Shown here piece after piece: positions 44,326 to 53,245 of a stretch of 63,458 bases of DNA (within the stretch, counting starts at the first letter, position 1; each line of letters starts with the position of its first letter). Location of the stretch: assembly GCA_944326115.1 (NCBI GenBank), contig CALVCQ010000008.1, positions 1 through 63,458 on the forward strand. Reading direction: 5' to 3'. The stretch comes from Candidatus Gastranaerophilales bacterium. Its GTDB lineage: Bacteria > Cyanobacteriota > Vampirovibrionia > Gastranaerophilales > Gastranaerophilaceae. The notes beneath the pieces were generated by a model. That model made no database searches. It saw only the letters and a program-made list of their open reading frames with translations, and had not been told where the DNA came from. The position numbers and the translations under genes are program-made.

Positions 44326-44895
44326 CTACTTAACCTCCTTTTTATTCTGCTCTGATTGTTTGTTGACCATATTTACAAAAACCTTGGTCAACCATTTTGT
44401 TAAAGGTGCATCCAGAAGGAAATTCGTACCTATCATCGCAATAGTTGCGGCTAATGTTCCCATTGCTTTTATGTACTTGTCCATACGCTTTTCAAATTCG
44501 GCAATATTAAGACCGCTGTTTGCAGTTTTTTTCAATCCGTGAACCATTTTCTTTATAGATGGTAAGAAAAAGCTTTTGCCTTTTACCGGTAATATTTTCC
44601 CGTTTTCGATTATGTATTTGCAATTATTTTTTATAAATTTAATACCTGCATATCTTACCCCCACACCTACAAGAGTACCTGCTATTATTTTTGCAACGGT
44701 TCTTGCGGCAGAAGTTTTTCTCGTCTCTTTATCAACCGATTTGTTATTTAAATCAATGAAAGGCTGTGTGGCAAGTGCTGTTGCACCGAGGATTATTCTT
44801 TGCTCCGGTGCATGCAGACATTTGCCTGCTTTATTGAGTGCTTTTTTTAAAAAATTGTTCTGGATAATCAATTTTTTGCCTTTCACAGACTGCAA
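44326..44895 (-). CDS. Hypothetical membrane protein, first gene of pair with 43580
   Basis: About 189 residues. EQRIILGATALATQPFID is followed by an NNKSVDKETRKTSAAR loop and a hydrophobic helix (VAKIIAGTLVGVGVRYAGI), the same order as in its neighbour. A second helix is near 140-160 (MGTLAATIAMIGTNFLL). The start is uncertain: TTG at 44895 is the best available, with no RBS. A TATACT box (44922-44927) and a hairpin immediately before the start could define a very short leader. Confidence 0.62.
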   Translation of the reverse strand: MQSVKGKKLIIQNNFLKKALNKAGKCLHAPEQRIILGATALATQPFIDLNNKSVDKETRKTSAARTVAKIIAGTLVGVGVRYAGIKFIKNNCKYIIENGKILPVKGKSFFLPSIKKMVHGLKKTANSGLNIAEFEKRMDKYIKAMGTLAATIAMIGTNFLLDAPLTKWLTKVFVNMVNKQSEQNKKEVK

Positions 44896-44897
44896 TT

Positions 44898-44921
44898 GTA
44901 CTGTCTTTATAAAAACAGTAC
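44898..44921 (-). promoter_or_regulatory. Hairpin between -10 box and start codon of the membrane-protein pair
   Basis: GTACTGT and ACAGTAC are perfectly inverted around a 10-nt loop, lying between a minus-strand TATACT box and the putative start codon at 44895. It would be the whole leader of the transcript, or an operator. Confidence 0.4.
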
Positions 44922-45022
44922 AGTATAACTTAACTTCACAGATTTAATAAAACAAAACGCACTTCAAAATTGCTTAAAATCGTTAAATATGTAAAAGATT
45001 TGTAATGTTGTATTCTTTACAA

Positions 45023-45430
45023 TTATTTTAAATAATTTTCAAATTTTTTATTGATTTTTATTTTAAAACCGCAGGATTCAAAGGTTTCACATCCGCCGAG
45101 TCTGATTTTGTCTGTAACAAACGGATATGCCCTGCAGTAAACCGAGCGAAACACATAATCTTTGCATTTATTATTTTCGTCCAGAGATTTACATCTGAAA
45201 AGCAGTATTCCCTTCTCATTTTTTCCTGCTATATCAAAATGATTATATTTTTTATCAAACTTTTTTAATGATTCGAATTGTTTTTCTTCACACACATAGT
45301 TTTCATCAATCATAAAAATTATATTTTTGCAGCATTCACCGCACTGATTACATTGACCTTCAATTTTATATTTAGAAGTAAAAAATTTTTGAAAATAAAA
45401 TTTTAAATACTGAAATATAGTTCTAAACAC
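45023..45430 (-). CDS. YkgJ-family cysteine-cluster protein
   Basis: A 135-residue protein with a Cys pattern CNQCGECCKNI (~27-37), then CKSLDENNKCKDY, YCRAYPF and GGCETFESCG, the YkgJ/CxxCxxCC cluster thought to bind zinc or an iron-sulfur centre. An N-terminal Phe/Lys-rich helix precedes it. The biochemical role is not established. The GTG start lies 3 nt after the preceding gene and shares its transcript. Confidence 0.82.
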   Translation of the reverse strand: MFRTIFQYLKFYFQKFFTSKYKIEGQCNQCGECCKNIIFMIDENYVCEEKQFESLKKFDKKYNHFDIAGKNEKGILLFRCKSLDENNKCKDYVFRSVYCRAYPFVTDKIRLGGCETFESCGFKIKINKKFENYLK

Positions 45431-45432
45431 TT

Positions 45433-45867
45433 TTATCTAATCCAAAAATCATTTCTTATAATAGGCCAGTCAAAATCATTGAAAGAAAATATCTGCATAA
45501 AATAATATCCGGGTTCATCTATTACAAAGTAGGATTTAAAATAATCTACAGATGTATCTATTTCATAATCTTTTGACCAGTAGACTTTATATCCCCAGTG
45601 ATTTGTTTTTTCTTCTTTTTTAACTATTTGTACTCTTATAAAATTATCTTTAAAACCTTCTTTATTTAAAAGGATATAATAGACTTTTTCTCCTGCATTA
45701 AAATTTCTGCCGGCATTGTTAATCGTTTGATTTGTAATAGGCTGGCTGTTAAAAAGCAATAATGCTTTATGTCTTCTGCAGCGAAAGCCGAATCCGCAGA
45801 CAAATACAATACATATTAATATTATACACGTAACAGTATATTTAAAATACGATTTACTGTTTTTCAT
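45433..45867 (-). CDS. Hypothetical membrane-anchored protein
   Basis: A 144-residue protein with one N-terminal hydrophobic helix (~9-27, FKYTVTCIILICIVFVCGF) and an extracytoplasmic domain rich in aromatic residues that appears mainly beta (KVYYILLNKEGFKDN, YFKSYFVIDEPGYYFMQI). No family is recognised. It overlaps the end of the upstream TPR gene by 14 bp, which implies translational coupling. Confidence 0.65.
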   Translation of the reverse strand: MKNSKSYFKYTVTCIILICIVFVCGFGFRCRRHKALLLFNSQPITNQTINNAGRNFNAGEKVYYILLNKEGFKDNFIRVQIVKKEEKTNHWGYKVYWSKDYEIDTSVDYFKSYFVIDEPGYYFMQIFSFNDFDWPIIRNDFWIR

Positions 45868-47866
45868 TGTTTTTGGATTTTAAATATTCAATCTGATTTT
45901 TAACCTGATTTTTCATTTCATTATCAGTTGTGAGATTCATAAATTTTTCATAATTTATGATTGCATCAGTATAGTTATTTTCACGTTCATTAGCCATTGC
46001 AAGCGCATAATATGCATAAGCGTATTCTGGATCCATCGCTATAACACCGCTAAACGCTTTTTTTGCTTTGACTATATCTTCCAGCTCCGCATAACATAAT
46101 CCGGAATTGTAAAGTGCATCCGTGTTTTTTATATTCATAGTAACAACTTTTTCATATTGTAAAAGAGCATTCTTTGTATCGGACTTTGCTTTGTAAGCAT
46201 TTCCCAGCTTGATTAACGCAGCTTCATCTTCCGGATTCAGTTCTATAGCCTTTTGATATTCAAGAATCGCTTTATCATAGTCTTTTGCTTTTATATATGC
46301 ATCTGCCAGAGCAACATGAGCCGGCTGATTTTTTGCATCAATAGACAAAGCTTTATTAAAGACTTCTAAAGCGTCATTATCTCTGTCATATTTTAACAAT
46401 ATTTTTCCGTAATCAACAAGAATTTGTGAATCTTCCGGAGTAATTTCCATTGCTTTTTCATATTTTTCAAGAGCCTTATTTTTTGCACCTATTGAATCGT
46501 ATGCCTCTGCCATTGCTTTAATCGCTTCGTTATTGTTTGCATCAAGCAGTGAAGCCTGTTCATAGTAATTCAAAGCCTTTTTCTGCTGACCGTTTTTCAT
46601 AAACGAATCACCCTGAGAAATATATGCTTTTACCAGATATTCCCTAACTTTTGGCTCTGTTCTCTGTGAATAAAGATCTTTATATATATTGATAGCACTT
46701 TCATAACTGCCGGTTGCATGTAAGGCTAAAGCCTTGTTAAACTGGACATTATAATCAGTTTTATCTACAGCCAGAATTTCATCATAGATTTTAATTGCTT
46801 CCGTATAGTTTTTGCAAAGATGATATGTCCTTGCAAGTTCTTTTTTTGCATCAATATTTGCAGGTGCAAGTTCAATAGTTTTTTTGTATGCGGCAATAGC
46901 TTCGTTATATTGAGAATTTTTTTGATAAATTAAGCCAAGGTTATAATACGCCATTGCATCTTTTGGTTTGTACTGAATATACTCTTTGTACATGTTAATG
47001 GCTTCTTGAGTTTTTCCCATATCTGCAAGAAGGTTTGCATAATCAAATTTTAAATCATCCAGATCCGGTTTTATTGTAAATGCATTTCGAAATTCTATAA
47101 GAGCAAGCTCATCTTTTGATAGTCTTACATAAGCAAGTGCCATATTGCCGTGAGAAGCATAATCATTCGGGTCAAGTCTTACAGCTTTTTTAAACATTTC
47201 TACAGCATTTGTATAATCACCGGAACGAAGAAGCGCAAGACCGTAATTTGCATACTCATTGAAACCTGCAGGATTTTTTGTGTATAAAGTTGCATACTCA
47301 TCAGCCGCATCCTGATATTTATCAAGTTTTAAATAAATAGATGCAAGATTTTCTCTTGCTTCTACATTATCAGGATAATATCCGAGAAATGTTTTAAAAT
47401 ATTTTATGGCTTCCTGATTGTCACCCTGTAAAAATTTAACATTAGCAAGGTTTAAATAATTGTATTTATATTCAGGGAATATAGTAAGTGCCTGATTATA
47501 TGCCGCAAACGCATTGTCGTAATCGTGCTGCTGTTGAAGAATATTACCAATACTGATATATACGACAGCATCATTTGGCTTGATTTTTACAGCTTTTTTA
47601 TATGCAACGAGTGCATTTTGCCAGTCGCCCATTTCTGCGTATATCCCGCCCAGTTTTATATACAATATGGCTTCATCAGGCGATAATTCTATTGCTTTTT
47701 TTATCTTTTCTATTGCAAGAGCATAATTACAATCTTTTTCGAGAATATTTGTTTCCTGAAAAAGTTTGTATGCTTCAGGCGTCATTTTTGCCAGCACCGA
47801 CAAATTTGAACAAACAGGCGATAATGCCAATGCTAATGATAATGCTATAGTCAATTCTTTTTTCAT
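45854..47866 (-). CDS. Secreted TPR-repeat protein
   Basis: A 670-residue protein with a signal peptide (MKKELTIALSLALALSPVCS) and roughly 17-18 tetratricopeptide repeats filling the rest, with the consensus W/L-G-Y-A-F-A-P spacing visible in units such as AIEKIKKAIELSPDEAILYI and AILEYQKAIELNPEDEAALI. It should be a periplasmic or outer-membrane scaffold for protein complexes. It heads a three-gene unit with the genes at 45433 and 45023. A GATAAT box lies 6 nt before the ATG with no RBS. Confidence 0.9.
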   Translation of the reverse strand: MKKELTIALSLALALSPVCSNLSVLAKMTPEAYKLFQETNILEKDCNYALAIEKIKKAIELSPDEAILYIKLGGIYAEMGDWQNALVAYKKAVKIKPNDAVVYISIGNILQQQHDYDNAFAAYNQALTIFPEYKYNYLNLANVKFLQGDNQEAIKYFKTFLGYYPDNVEARENLASIYLKLDKYQDAADEYATLYTKNPAGFNEYANYGLALLRSGDYTNAVEMFKKAVRLDPNDYASHGNMALAYVRLSKDELALIEFRNAFTIKPDLDDLKFDYANLLADMGKTQEAINMYKEYIQYKPKDAMAYYNLGLIYQKNSQYNEAIAAYKKTIELAPANIDAKKELARTYHLCKNYTEAIKIYDEILAVDKTDYNVQFNKALALHATGSYESAINIYKDLYSQRTEPKVREYLVKAYISQGDSFMKNGQQKKALNYYEQASLLDANNNEAIKAMAEAYDSIGAKNKALEKYEKAMEITPEDSQILVDYGKILLKYDRDNDALEVFNKALSIDAKNQPAHVALADAYIKAKDYDKAILEYQKAIELNPEDEAALIKLGNAYKAKSDTKNALLQYEKVVTMNIKNTDALYNSGLCYAELEDIVKAKKAFSGVIAMDPEYAYAYYALAMANERENNYTDAIINYEKFMNLTTDNEMKNQVKNQIEYLKSKNNEKQ

Positions 47867-47872
47867 GGTTTT

Positions 47873-47878
47873 ATTATC
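47873..47878 (-). promoter_or_regulatory. -10-like box of the TPR gene; leaderless mRNA possible
   Basis: On the minus strand GATAAT is followed by AAAACC and then ATG, the same 6-nt spacing as at glutaredoxin and tyrA. There is no Shine-Dalgarno sequence. Confidence 0.45.
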
Positions 47879-47930
47879 TTATGTTTTTCTAAAAAAATCA
47901 ATCTTTCACAGTTATGTTACAAACATGGCA

Positions 47931-48683
47931 TTAACCCCACATTATAAATAAATATGCCAGATCTTCATCGCTGCTTTCATCTTTTATTATATGTTTTGTG
48001 GAAACAATGCCGTTTTCGTTCAGTTTTTGTGCTATTGATACAACTCTTGAACCGCAGGTAGTTTCTTTTCTGTATTTAATATCAATAACAGAAGGTTTAT
48101 ATTTTATTCTGAAATCATTATCAAGTGCTTCTAAAGCCCATATAATGTAATTGCAGTTATTTGCATGCCTGTTAACATCAATATCATCAAATCTCACTTC
48201 AAATTCTTTTTGATAATCAACTTTCTCCGGCAGCAATATTTTATTGTAATCAAGATCTTCGTCTCTTTTTTCGTAATGCGGCATATAATCAGCAAGTATT
48301 TGTTGTGCAGGCAGCAATTTTCTTGTGTTTATATCTATCAACGCCCATGTTGAAACAGCTTTACCTGCTAATTGTCCGTTATTTACAAAAAACTCAAAAT
48401 CTCTGTATGCATACAATCTCGAAGTCCCTCTTGGTTCAGTCTTGATTGTCAGTTTTGTTGTATTTTTTATTTCGTTATACAGTTCAATGTGATATTTTAA
48501 AACAACCCAGGCATAGTTGTTGGAAAACACAAAACTCGGACCGAATCCAAGAGATTCTGCACTCAGTGTCGCAATATCCTGCATAAAATTCAACAAAGCA
48601 GATTCTTTTAATATACCTTTGAGATTTTGTTCGTAGTATTTTATTTCATAATCTTTTTGAAATACAGTGGATATTTGTGTCAT
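47931..48683 (-). CDS. Acyl-ACP thioesterase
   Basis: A 250-residue double-hotdog protein. The N-terminal half has the family's LLNFMQDIATLSAESLGFG and WVVLKYHIELYN segments; the C-terminal half has FDDIDVNRHANNCNYIIWAL, where Asp, Asn and His form the catalytic region of FatA/FatB-like bacterial enzymes. It releases free fatty acids from acyl-carrier protein. It starts 13 nt after emrB with its own GGAG RBS, so it is probably the last gene of the efflux operon. Confidence 0.88.
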   Translation of the reverse strand: MTQISTVFQKDYEIKYYEQNLKGILKESALLNFMQDIATLSAESLGFGPSFVFSNNYAWVVLKYHIELYNEIKNTTKLTIKTEPRGTSRLYAYRDFEFFVNNGQLAGKAVSTWALIDINTRKLLPAQQILADYMPHYEKRDEDLDYNKILLPEKVDYQKEFEVRFDDIDVNRHANNCNYIIWALEALDNDFRIKYKPSVIDIKYRKETTCGSRVVSIAQKLNENGIVSTKHIIKDESSDEDLAYLFIMWG

Positions 48684-48696
48684 ACAACATGCTCCG

Positions 48697-50292
48697 CTAA
48701 TTATTTAAAGCACTTGCTTTTTTAGGTTTCTTTTCTTTTTTATATTTTACCTTTTGAAAAAGGAAAATCATCGGGGTCAGAATAACCAGCAACGCTGCAT
48801 ATATTTTAAAACAATCCATATATGCAAGCAGCGTAGACTGCTGCACCAGTTGTTTATATACAACAACATTTGCTTTTACCGCAGAAAGCGCATAACCTGA
48901 CATTGAGGCAATACCGCCCTGCAATGCATTAAGCTTTTCTACAAAACCGGGATGAGAATATGTCAAATTTCTTATCAGATGAGTTTGATGCACCTGACTC
49001 ATTCTGGAAACCATTGTCGTAACAGCAGAAGTTCCTATTGCTCCGCCTACACTTTTTGCCAGGTTAAACACACCTGTTGCATTTGTCATTTGGTTATTCT
49101 TTAAAGTAACAAAAGCAATTGTCATCAAAGGTATCATAACAACCGAAAATGCTGCACCGCAAATAATATTGGGCAGAATAATATTACCCATAGATATTTG
49201 GAGATTTAGTGTTCCGAAAAGTATGTTGGAAAAAGCAAGTATTATAAGTCCTGCTGCCATAACCCATCTTTGGTCAACCCTGTTTGCAAGTATTGCACAG
49301 ATAATTAAACCTGCAAGTGAACCGAATCCCCTCGGGCTGATTGCCAGTCCGCTCAAAGTTGCGGTATATCCCATAAGCTGCTGTAAAAATAACGGCAGTA
49401 TTGCAAGTGTGGAGTAAAGCACAGCCCCAATAATAAAATGCAGGAAAGTGCCTATTGCAAAGTTTTTGTCTTTAAATACCTTTAAATCAACAATAGGCTC
49501 TTTTATTATTAATTCTCTTATAACAAACGCAAGGAAAGTTATTGCAACAATAGCTGCCGACCATCTGACCCATCTTGCGCCAAACCAGTCGCATTTTTGT
49601 CCGTTATCAAGAATTATTTGCAAAACAAACAGCCATATTGTAAGCAGAATAAATCCCCAGTAATCAACTGATTGAACTTTACCTTTTTTTGCGTATGGGG
49701 GATCAACAATGAATTTTTGAATTAACCATAAAGAAATGAACCCTATAGGTACATTTATTAAGAAAATCCAGTGCCATGAGTATGTGTCTGTTATCCAGCC
49801 TCCTAAGGTCGGTCCTATAATCGGAGCAAAAATAACCCCGAATCCGAATACAGACATTGCAACGCCACGTTCTTCCGGAGGAAATTCCTCCATCATGACT
49901 GCCTGTGAAATAGGCATAATGGCACCGCCGCCAATACCTTGAATAACACGTGCAAAAATAAGCATTGTCATGCTTGTTGCCATTCCGCAAAGTGCAGACG
50001 CAACAGTAAACATCAGTGTAGACAGAAGAAGGAAGTTTTTCCTTCCCATGAGAGTAGAAAACCACGCTGTTGACGGGATAATTACACCGTTTGCAACGAG
50101 ATAGCTTGTTAAGACCCAGGTAGACTCATCTCTAGTAGCAGAAAAAGAACCCGCTATATGGGGAAGTGCTACATTCGCAATTGACGAATCAAGTACAACC
50201 ATAAAGATTGTAAGCATTACTGCGCCGGCACTGAGCCACGGGTTTCTTTTTTGATTATCTGAATTATCTGTTATTACGGCTTCGTTGCTCAT
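48697..50292 (-). CDS. emrB: EmrB/QacA-type MFS efflux pump (DHA2, 14 helices)
   Basis: A 531-residue inner-membrane antiporter with about 14 hydrophobic segments. Signatures include VVLDSSIANVALPHIAGSF in helix 1, LGGWITDTYSWHWIFLINVP and GIGGGAIMPISQAVMMEEFP, typical of DHA2 pumps. With EmrA and an outer-membrane channel it would export hydrophobic compounds across both membranes. It follows emrA by 4 nt. A relative, FarB, exports fatty acids. Confidence 0.93.
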   Translation of the reverse strand: MSNEAVITDNSDNQKRNPWLSAGAVMLTIFMVVLDSSIANVALPHIAGSFSATRDESTWVLTSYLVANGVIIPSTAWFSTLMGRKNFLLLSTLMFTVASALCGMATSMTMLIFARVIQGIGGGAIMPISQAVMMEEFPPEERGVAMSVFGFGVIFAPIIGPTLGGWITDTYSWHWIFLINVPIGFISLWLIQKFIVDPPYAKKGKVQSVDYWGFILLTIWLFVLQIILDNGQKCDWFGARWVRWSAAIVAITFLAFVIRELIIKEPIVDLKVFKDKNFAIGTFLHFIIGAVLYSTLAILPLFLQQLMGYTATLSGLAISPRGFGSLAGLIICAILANRVDQRWVMAAGLIILAFSNILFGTLNLQISMGNIILPNIICGAAFSVVMIPLMTIAFVTLKNNQMTNATGVFNLAKSVGGAIGTSAVTTMVSRMSQVHQTHLIRNLTYSHPGFVEKLNALQGGIASMSGYALSAVKANVVVYKQLVQQSTLLAYMDCFKIYAALLVILTPMIFLFQKVKYKKEKKPKKASALNN

Positions 50293-50296
50293 TTTG

Positions 50297-51310
50297 TTAT
50301 TTTACATATACTTTTGGTACAACACTCATTCCCGGTTCTATGCTGTACTGTGGATCAATTTTTGAAGTAAATACAATTTTTACAGGCACACGCTGTACAA
50401 CTTTAACATAACTTCCTACGGCATTTTCCGGCGGGAACATACTTGCTTTTGCACCGGTGCTTGATTGTATTGAGTCAACAACACCCATAAGTTTTAAATG
50501 CGGATATGCATCAACTTTTATTTTCACTTTCTGACCGACTCTGATTTTATCAAGTTGTGTTTCTTTAAAGTTTGCAACAACCCATCTTTTATCAGGAACA
50601 ATTGAAAACAGAGGTGCACCTGCGTTTATATAAGCGCCTTCTTCTGCAGAACGGTTAGTTATTTTACCGTCTTCGGATGCATAGATTTTTGTATAAGACA
50701 ACTCTAATTTTGTCTGATTCATTACCGCTTCAAGTTTCTTTAATTCAGCATCGGCAACCTTATTTTTTTCCTTTGAAAATACAGCCTGTTGTGCTGTGGC
50801 GTAATTTGCTTTTGCCAAATCATATTTTGATTTTGCTCTGTCGTATTCCTGTTGAGAAACAGCTCCTTTGTCATAAAGATTTTTGTATCTGTCATAATCC
50901 TGCTGTGCAACTTTCATATCAGTTTCAGCTGCATTTTTATCAACAACTGCCGATTTCTGCTTATAAAGAGCCATTTCATAAGCAGCTTTTGCCTGTTCAT
51001 AGCGTACTTTATAATCTCTGTCATCTATTGTCAGTAAAAGCTGTCCTTTTTTTACGTGTTCATTATCATCTACATAGAGCTTTTCAATAATACCTGTTAC
51101 TTTCGGACTTACACGTATAATATGACCTTCTACAAATGCGTCATCTGTTGTTTCAAATGTTGAAAAATAAAGCCATCCAAGAAGCACCAGAACAAGTACA
51201 ACAAGTGACGGTATCAAAAACCTTTTTTTCACCACTTTTTTAGTTTTTCTTTTTCTTGTTTTTTTAGAAGTTTCAGCTGATGCCTCAATTTGATTATTGT
51301 TCTCTTCCAT
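50297..51310 (-). CDS. emrA: EmrA/HlyD membrane-fusion protein
   Basis: A 337-residue periplasmic adaptor with a basic N-terminus, one membrane helix (~30-48), TTDDAFVEGHIIRVSPKVTG and the lipoyl-type half-motifs around a coiled-coil hairpin (~95-190), then the beta-barrel domain with DKRWVVANFKETQLDKI. It links EmrB to an outer-membrane channel. It starts 1 nt after the marR gene's stop and is followed by emrB. Confidence 0.93.
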   Translation of the reverse strand: MEENNNQIEASAETSKKTRKRKTKKVVKKRFLIPSLVVLVLVLLGWLYFSTFETTDDAFVEGHIIRVSPKVTGIIEKLYVDDNEHVKKGQLLLTIDDRDYKVRYEQAKAAYEMALYKQKSAVVDKNAAETDMKVAQQDYDRYKNLYDKGAVSQQEYDRAKSKYDLAKANYATAQQAVFSKEKNKVADAELKKLEAVMNQTKLELSYTKIYASEDGKITNRSAEEGAYINAGAPLFSIVPDKRWVVANFKETQLDKIRVGQKVKIKVDAYPHLKLMGVVDSIQSSTGAKASMFPPENAVGSYVKVVQRVPVKIVFTSKIDPQYSIEPGMSVVPKVYVK

Positions 51311-51311
51311 T

Positions 51312-51782
51312 TTATACCTCGTTATTATTTAGTTCGTATTCATCTTCTATGTTTTTTCTTACTTTCTGCAGCAAATTTATAAGTGTTAGAATTTCTTCAT
51401 CAGTCATATTTTTATACTGTGCTGTATTCATTCTGTCTTTTAAAGGCTTAGCAATATCAGCTCTTTTTCTGCCTTCTTGTGTTAAAAAAACCTTTAATAT
51501 TCGTCTGTTGCTTTCGTCTTTTTCCCGTCTGATAAACTCTTTTTTTTCAAGAATATCAATCATTCTTGTTATATTAGGTCTGTCTTTTCCTAAGATATTA
51601 GCTATCTGGGTTTGATACAATCCGTCGGTCAGCGACAACAAGAGTAATATACCGAGCTGTTCTCTGGTGATATTATCGCAGCCATGAACTTTTAAAGTTT
51701 TTTGACTGGCTGCACGATATACTGACGCAGTCAAAGCCATTTCTAAACCCAAATCAACATTTATGTTATTAATTTTCTTCAA
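51312..51782 (-). CDS. MarR-family transcriptional regulator
   Basis: A 156-residue winged-helix protein with the MarR pattern: GITREQ-like opening of the DNA-binding region (NITREQLGILLLLS), QTQIANILGKDRPNITRMID recognition helix and the EFIRREKDESNRRILKVFLT wing. It is the first gene of the emr operon and most likely represses it and perhaps the divergent channel gene, with release by a hydrophobic ligand. Palindromes in the divergent gap are candidate operators. Confidence 0.92.
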   Translation of the reverse strand: MKKINNINVDLGLEMALTASVYRAASQKTLKVHGCDNITREQLGILLLLSLTDGLYQTQIANILGKDRPNITRMIDILEKKEFIRREKDESNRRILKVFLTQEGRKRADIAKPLKDRMNTAQYKNMTDEEILTLINLLQKVRKNIEDEYELNNNEV

Positions 51783-51790
51783 AAAAACAC

Positions 51791-51825
51791 CTAACTGTTA
51801 GCATAATAACAATTGTCATACTAAC
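51791..51825. promoter_or_regulatory. Candidate MarR operator in the divergent efflux promoter
   Basis: CTAAC-T-GTTAG (51791-51801) is a perfect palindrome, and the GTTAG (51797-51801) pairs a second time with CTAAC at 51821-51825. The 71-bp gap between the divergent marR and channel genes leaves little room, so both promoters probably overlap these sites. Confidence 0.6.
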
Positions 51826-51853
51826 ATAACAATTTTAAAAAGACAACGATAAA

Positions 51854-53221
51854 ATGATTTATAAGTATTTGATAAAAATTGCATTGCCAATTCTATTGCT
51901 TTTTGGGGTTCCGGTCGAGTTCGAAAGAGTTTTTGCAACAGAACTGCAAATGCGTGTTTCAAATATAAATATAGAATGGTGGGATAATTTTTCCGATCCA
52001 TATTTAAAGAAGTATATTTATACGGCAATTTCAAATAACCACGAAATAAAAAGAGCTGCTTTAAAAACAGAAGAATACAGACAGATGATAAAAATAAGCA
52101 GATCTTATGAATATCCGTCAGTTATGTTTTCACCGGCATTTGCAAGGATAAAAACTGCTCAAAATCAGTTTTTTGATATAGAAACAGCAACATTGCGCAC
52201 TAATTTATATGCAATTCCTCTTTTCGCAAAATATGAAGCGGATATATTTTTAAAAAACCATGACAAAACAAAATCCGCAAAAAAAGAATTCGATGCTGCT
52301 GCCTATGAAGAAAAAGCCGCAGATATAACTATATCTGCCGATGTAGCGGCTTTATACATAAACATAACAAAACTGGATAAAGTTATAAAGACACAGGAAA
52401 AAATTAATAACATAAGAAAAGAAATCTTTGAGCTGACAAAAGAGAGATATAAAGCAGGACTTGCTTCGGTATACGATGTAACATACACAGATCGTTTACA
52501 TACAGAATCGCAAATAGAACTCAATGATTTAAAAAGACAGCAAAAACTGTATTTGCATCAACTTGCTGTGTATATAGACAAAAGTCCTTCCTGTGCGGAT
52601 AAGCTGCCGAGAGGAGAGTTTGACAAAATCGAATATACTGCAAAAATTCCGGATTGTATTTCTTCAGAGGCTGTAGTATTTCGGCCTGATATAATGAAAG
52701 CCGAAGCTGATTTAGAAAAAGCAAAGATTGATATACGCATAGCAAGAAAAGAGTTTTTGCCAACAGTTCCTATTATAGGAACCGTTGGATATAATTCTCT
52801 TTTATTAAAAGATTTATTTAATTGGGAAAATATATTTGCTCTTATCGGAGTGAGTGCAATGCAAAAAGTTTTTACCGGCGGATATCTTAGTGCAAATTTA
52901 AAAAAGAAAAAATATATTTATGAACAAATGTTTGAAACTTATAAACAGGCTGATTTGACAGCTATTCAAGAGATAAATGACGCCTTGTGCATGATTAAAT
53001 TTGACACAGCTAAAGATAAGAATAATTTAAAAAAAGTAAGGCTTGAAACTGATAATTTCAATATAATTGTAGAAAGATTCAAAGCAGGTATTATTTCTTA
53101 CCTTGAAATGATACAGTTTCAAGAAACTCTTTTGAGTCTGCAAACGGAAAAAGATGAATCAAAAGCACAAAGATTGGTTGATTATATTACTTTATATAAA
53201 GCAACAGGTGCAAAGCTATGA
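51854..53221 (+). CDS. Outer-membrane efflux channel (TolC/NodT-like)
   Basis: A 455-residue protein. A hydrophobic start (residues ~5-20) serves as signal peptide; there is no lipobox. The two OEP halves are visible: YIYTAISNNHEIKRAALKTE opens the first, and EAVVFRPDIMKAEADLEKAK with DIRIARKEFLPTVPIIG opens the second, a pattern typical of RND/MFS outer-membrane factors. It is divergent from marR-emrAB and should complete a three-part pump. The RBS is weak. Confidence 0.9.
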   Translation: MIYKYLIKIALPILLLFGVPVEFERVFATELQMRVSNINIEWWDNFSDPYLKKYIYTAISNNHEIKRAALKTEEYRQMIKISRSYEYPSVMFSPAFARIKTAQNQFFDIETATLRTNLYAIPLFAKYEADIFLKNHDKTKSAKKEFDAAAYEEKAADITISADVAALYINITKLDKVIKTQEKINNIRKEIFELTKERYKAGLASVYDVTYTDRLHTESQIELNDLKRQQKLYLHQLAVYIDKSPSCADKLPRGEFDKIEYTAKIPDCISSEAVVFRPDIMKAEADLEKAKIDIRIARKEFLPTVPIIGTVGYNSLLLKDLFNWENIFALIGVSAMQKVFTGGYLSANLKKKKYIYEQMFETYKQADLTAIQEINDALCMIKFDTAKDKNNLKKVRLETDNFNIIVERFKAGIISYLEMIQFQETLLSLQTEKDESKAQRLVDYITLYKATGAKL

Positions 53222-53233
53222 TAAAAAATATGG

Positions 53234-53239
53234 TATAAT
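53234..53239 (+). promoter_or_regulatory. Extended -10 box of tyrA; leaderless mRNA likely
   Basis: TGGTATAAT is followed by six Ts and then the ATG at 53246. There is no RBS, and the box overlaps the region just past the channel gene stop. Confidence 0.6.
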
Positions 53240-53245
53240 TTTTTT

